DNA of 14,644 nucleotides, from assembly GCA_029881015.1 (NCBI GenBank), contig JAOUNK010000040.1, forward strand, positions 1 through 14,644. The letters run 5' to 3'. Made by a program: the position numbers and the translations under genes. Numbering within the stretch: position 1 is the first letter of the stretch; every line of letters begins with the position of its first letter. Below are positions 13,139-14,644 of this stretch, in pieces. The notes beneath the pieces are model-generated. The model did no database searches and was not told the DNA's origin. It saw only the letters and a list, made by a program, of their open reading frames with translations. This stretch comes from Gammaproteobacteria bacterium. Lineage in GTDB: Bacteria > Pseudomonadota > Gammaproteobacteria > Steroidobacterales > Woeseiaceae.

Positions 13139-14617
13139 ATGACGGACGAATCCCAAAAAGAAGAGATCCTGATCAACGTGACGCCCAGCGAAGTTCGTGC
13201 GGCGTTGCTTGAGAATGGCGTCCTGCAGGAGGTCTACATCGAGCGTGCCGCGCGCCGCGGGCTGATCAGCAACATCTACAAAGGGCGGGTCCTGCGAGTA
13301 CTGCCGGGCATGCAGGCTGCGTTCATCGACATAGGGCTGGAGCGTACGGCCTTCCTGCACGCTTCCGATATCGCCAAGCCGAGCGCGCTCGAGAAAGGCG
13401 ATGACGCGCCGAGCATCCGCGATCTCGTAAGAGAAGGCGACGAGATCATGGTGCAGGTTGTCAAGGATCCGCTGGGCAATAAAGGGGCACGGCTGACCAG
13501 CTACATCACGTTGCCCTCACGACATCTCGTGTTGCTGCCGCGCAGCGACAGCGTCGGCATTTCGGCGCGCATCGAAGACGAAGACGAGCGCGATCGGTTG
13601 CGCCGCATGGTCGAGGAATTGCTGGCGGAGAGGGATCTCAAATGCGGCGCTATCGTCAGGACCGTGGCGGAGGGCGCCGACAGGCCTGCACTCGAGTCGG
13701 ACCTGCGCTATTCGCTCAAGTTATGGGAGGTCGTTAAGGAGCGGTTTAGCAAGAGCAGTGTAAAAACACTGGTGCACGAGGATCTGTCACTGCCATTGCG
13801 GGTCTTGCGCGACATGGTCACTGACGATGTCGAGCACGTCCTCGTCGACTCCGAGAGCGATTACGAGGCCATGCAGCAATTTGCGACAACGTTTCTTCCG
13901 GAAGAGAGAGCGAATATCGAGCTGTACCAGCGGCGGCGGCCGATTTTCGATCTGCACGGGATCGAGGACGAGATTCGCCGCTCGCTGGACCGGAGCATTC
14001 CGCTGAAGTCCGGCGGTTACCTTATATTCGACCAGACCGAAGCCATGACGACGATCGACGTCAACACCGGCGGCTACGTAGGTCATCGCAATCTCGAGGA
14101 GACCATCTACCGGACCAATCTCGAGGCTGCTGTCGCCATCGCGCGGCAACTGCGGCTCAGGAACCTCGGTGGCATCATCATTATCGACTTCATCGACATG
14201 GAAGAAGTCGACCACCGGGACAGCGTGCTGAACGCGCTGACACAGGCCTTGTCGCGGGACCATGCACGGCACCAGATCACGCCGGTGTCACCGCTGGGGC
14301 TCGTGGAAATGACACGCAAGCGAACGCGCGAAAGTCTGCAGCACATATTGTGTGAAGATTGCCCGGCCTGCTCCGGGCGGGGCTTCGTCATGACCGCCGA
14401 AACGGCCTGCCTCGAGATTTTCCGTGAAATAATCCGGCAGTCCCGTCAGTTCGAGTTTGACGAGGTCATGGTACTGGCCAGCCAGGAGGTCATCGAGCTG
14501 TTGCTCGACGAGCAGGCGCGCAGCCTGGCCGAACTCGAAGAGCAAACCGGTAAGTCGATTCGCCTGCAGACGGAGTCTTTGTACCTGCAGGACCAGTTCG
14601 ACGTCGTGTTGATGTAG
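13139..14617 (+). CDS. rng: Ribonuclease G
   Basis: RNase G is a single-strand endoribonuclease related to the catalytic half of RNase E. It matures the 5' end of 16S rRNA and helps mRNA decay. The 492 residues (E. coli 489) begin with an S1 RNA-binding domain, about 40-125 (GLISNIYKGRVLRVLPGMQAAFIDIG), followed by the 5'-sensor region. The DNase I-like active site has Asp307 (TTIDVNTGGYVG) and Asp350 (IIDFIDM), the two magnesium ligands. The zinc link CEDCPACSGRG (405-415) holds the dimer together. There is no long disordered C-terminal arm, which separates it from RNase E. The ATG at 13139 has only a weak ribosome site. Sitting after maf it matches the E. coli yhdE-rng order. Confidence 0.97.
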   Translation: MTDESQKEEILINVTPSEVRAALLENGVLQEVYIERAARRGLISNIYKGRVLRVLPGMQAAFIDIGLERTAFLHASDIAKPSALEKGDDAPSIRDLVREGDEIMVQVVKDPLGNKGARLTSYITLPSRHLVLLPRSDSVGISARIEDEDERDRLRRMVEELLAERDLKCGAIVRTVAEGADRPALESDLRYSLKLWEVVKERFSKSSVKTLVHEDLSLPLRVLRDMVTDDVEHVLVDSESDYEAMQQFATTFLPEERANIELYQRRRPIFDLHGIEDEIRRSLDRSIPLKSGGYLIFDQTEAMTTIDVNTGGYVGHRNLEETIYRTNLEAAVAIARQLRLRNLGGIIIIDFIDMEEVDHRDSVLNALTQALSRDHARHQITPVSPLGLVEMTRKRTRESLQHILCEDCPACSGRGFVMTAETACLEIFREIIRQSRQFEFDEVMVLASQEVIELLLDEQARSLAELEEQTGKSIRLQTESLYLQDQFDVVLM

Positions 14618-14632
14618 GCACCTAAAGAGCGC

Positions 14633-14644
14633 ATGAAACAGTTC
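14633..14644 (+). CDS. Probable start of next gene, cut by window edge
   Basis: Sixteen bases after the rng stop, an ATG preceded by AAAGAG opens a frame (MKQF) that runs off the window. In E. coli and relatives the gene after rng is yhdP, a large AsmA-like envelope lipid-transport protein, followed by tldD. Four codons cannot confirm that, so the identity is inferred from gene order only. Confidence 0.35.

Noticed and set aside
12425..13360. Minus-strand open frame across rlmH, maf and rng
   Set aside because: It covers three certain plus-strand genes, and its composition is typical of a shadow frame.

Overview
The window reads as a high-GC gammaproteobacterial chromosome segment filled with housekeeping genes. 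Two things point there. The left part has the end of a division and cell wall (dcw) cluster in the order murB-ddl-ftsQ-ftsA-ftsZ-lpxC. The right part has the order holA-nadD-rsfS-rlmH-maf-rng, which is familiar from Xanthomonadales-like lineages. The exact lineage is an inference. I see no tRNA, rRNA, CRISPR array, transposase, integrase or phage gene.

Layout. 1-6060 (+): murB (5' end outside the window), ddl, ftsQ, ftsA, ftsZ and lpxC. The first four are packed with overlaps or zero gaps. ftsZ and lpxC each follow a spacer with hairpins and possible mini-ORFs. 6062-6559 (-): a stand-alone hisI converging on lpxC with a single base between the stop codons. 6560-6661: a divergent control region with back-to-back promoter candidates. 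6662-9750 (+): cysS, sufE, yidD and an unrecognised 344-residue membrane protein, tightly packed. 9769-14617 (+): a Trm112-like small protein, holA, nadD, rsfS, rlmH, maf and rng, mostly overlapping or separated by a few bases. The window ends four codons into a probable further gene.

How the genes work together. The left block makes and links the D-Ala-D-Ala wall precursor (MurB, Ddl), builds the Z ring and divisome (FtsQ, FtsA, FtsZ) and commits lipid A synthesis (LpxC). The middle block concerns cysteine and sulfur use (CysS, SufE) and membrane protein biogenesis (YidD), plus a histidine pathway enzyme. The right block joins replication clamp loading (HolA), NAD synthesis (NadD), ribosome silencing and 23S rRNA modification (RsfS, RlmH), nucleotide house-cleaning (Maf) and RNA processing (Rng).

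I found no clearly new multi-gene system. The parts most worth a second look are the unknown membrane protein fused into the yidD operon, the HisI variant with a displaced metal-site cysteine, the CysRS that reads as alphaproteobacterial in type, the structured leader with a mini-ORF before rsfS, and two genes (lpxC, Trm112-like) whose promoter candidates sit so close to the start codon that their mRNAs could be nearly leaderless.
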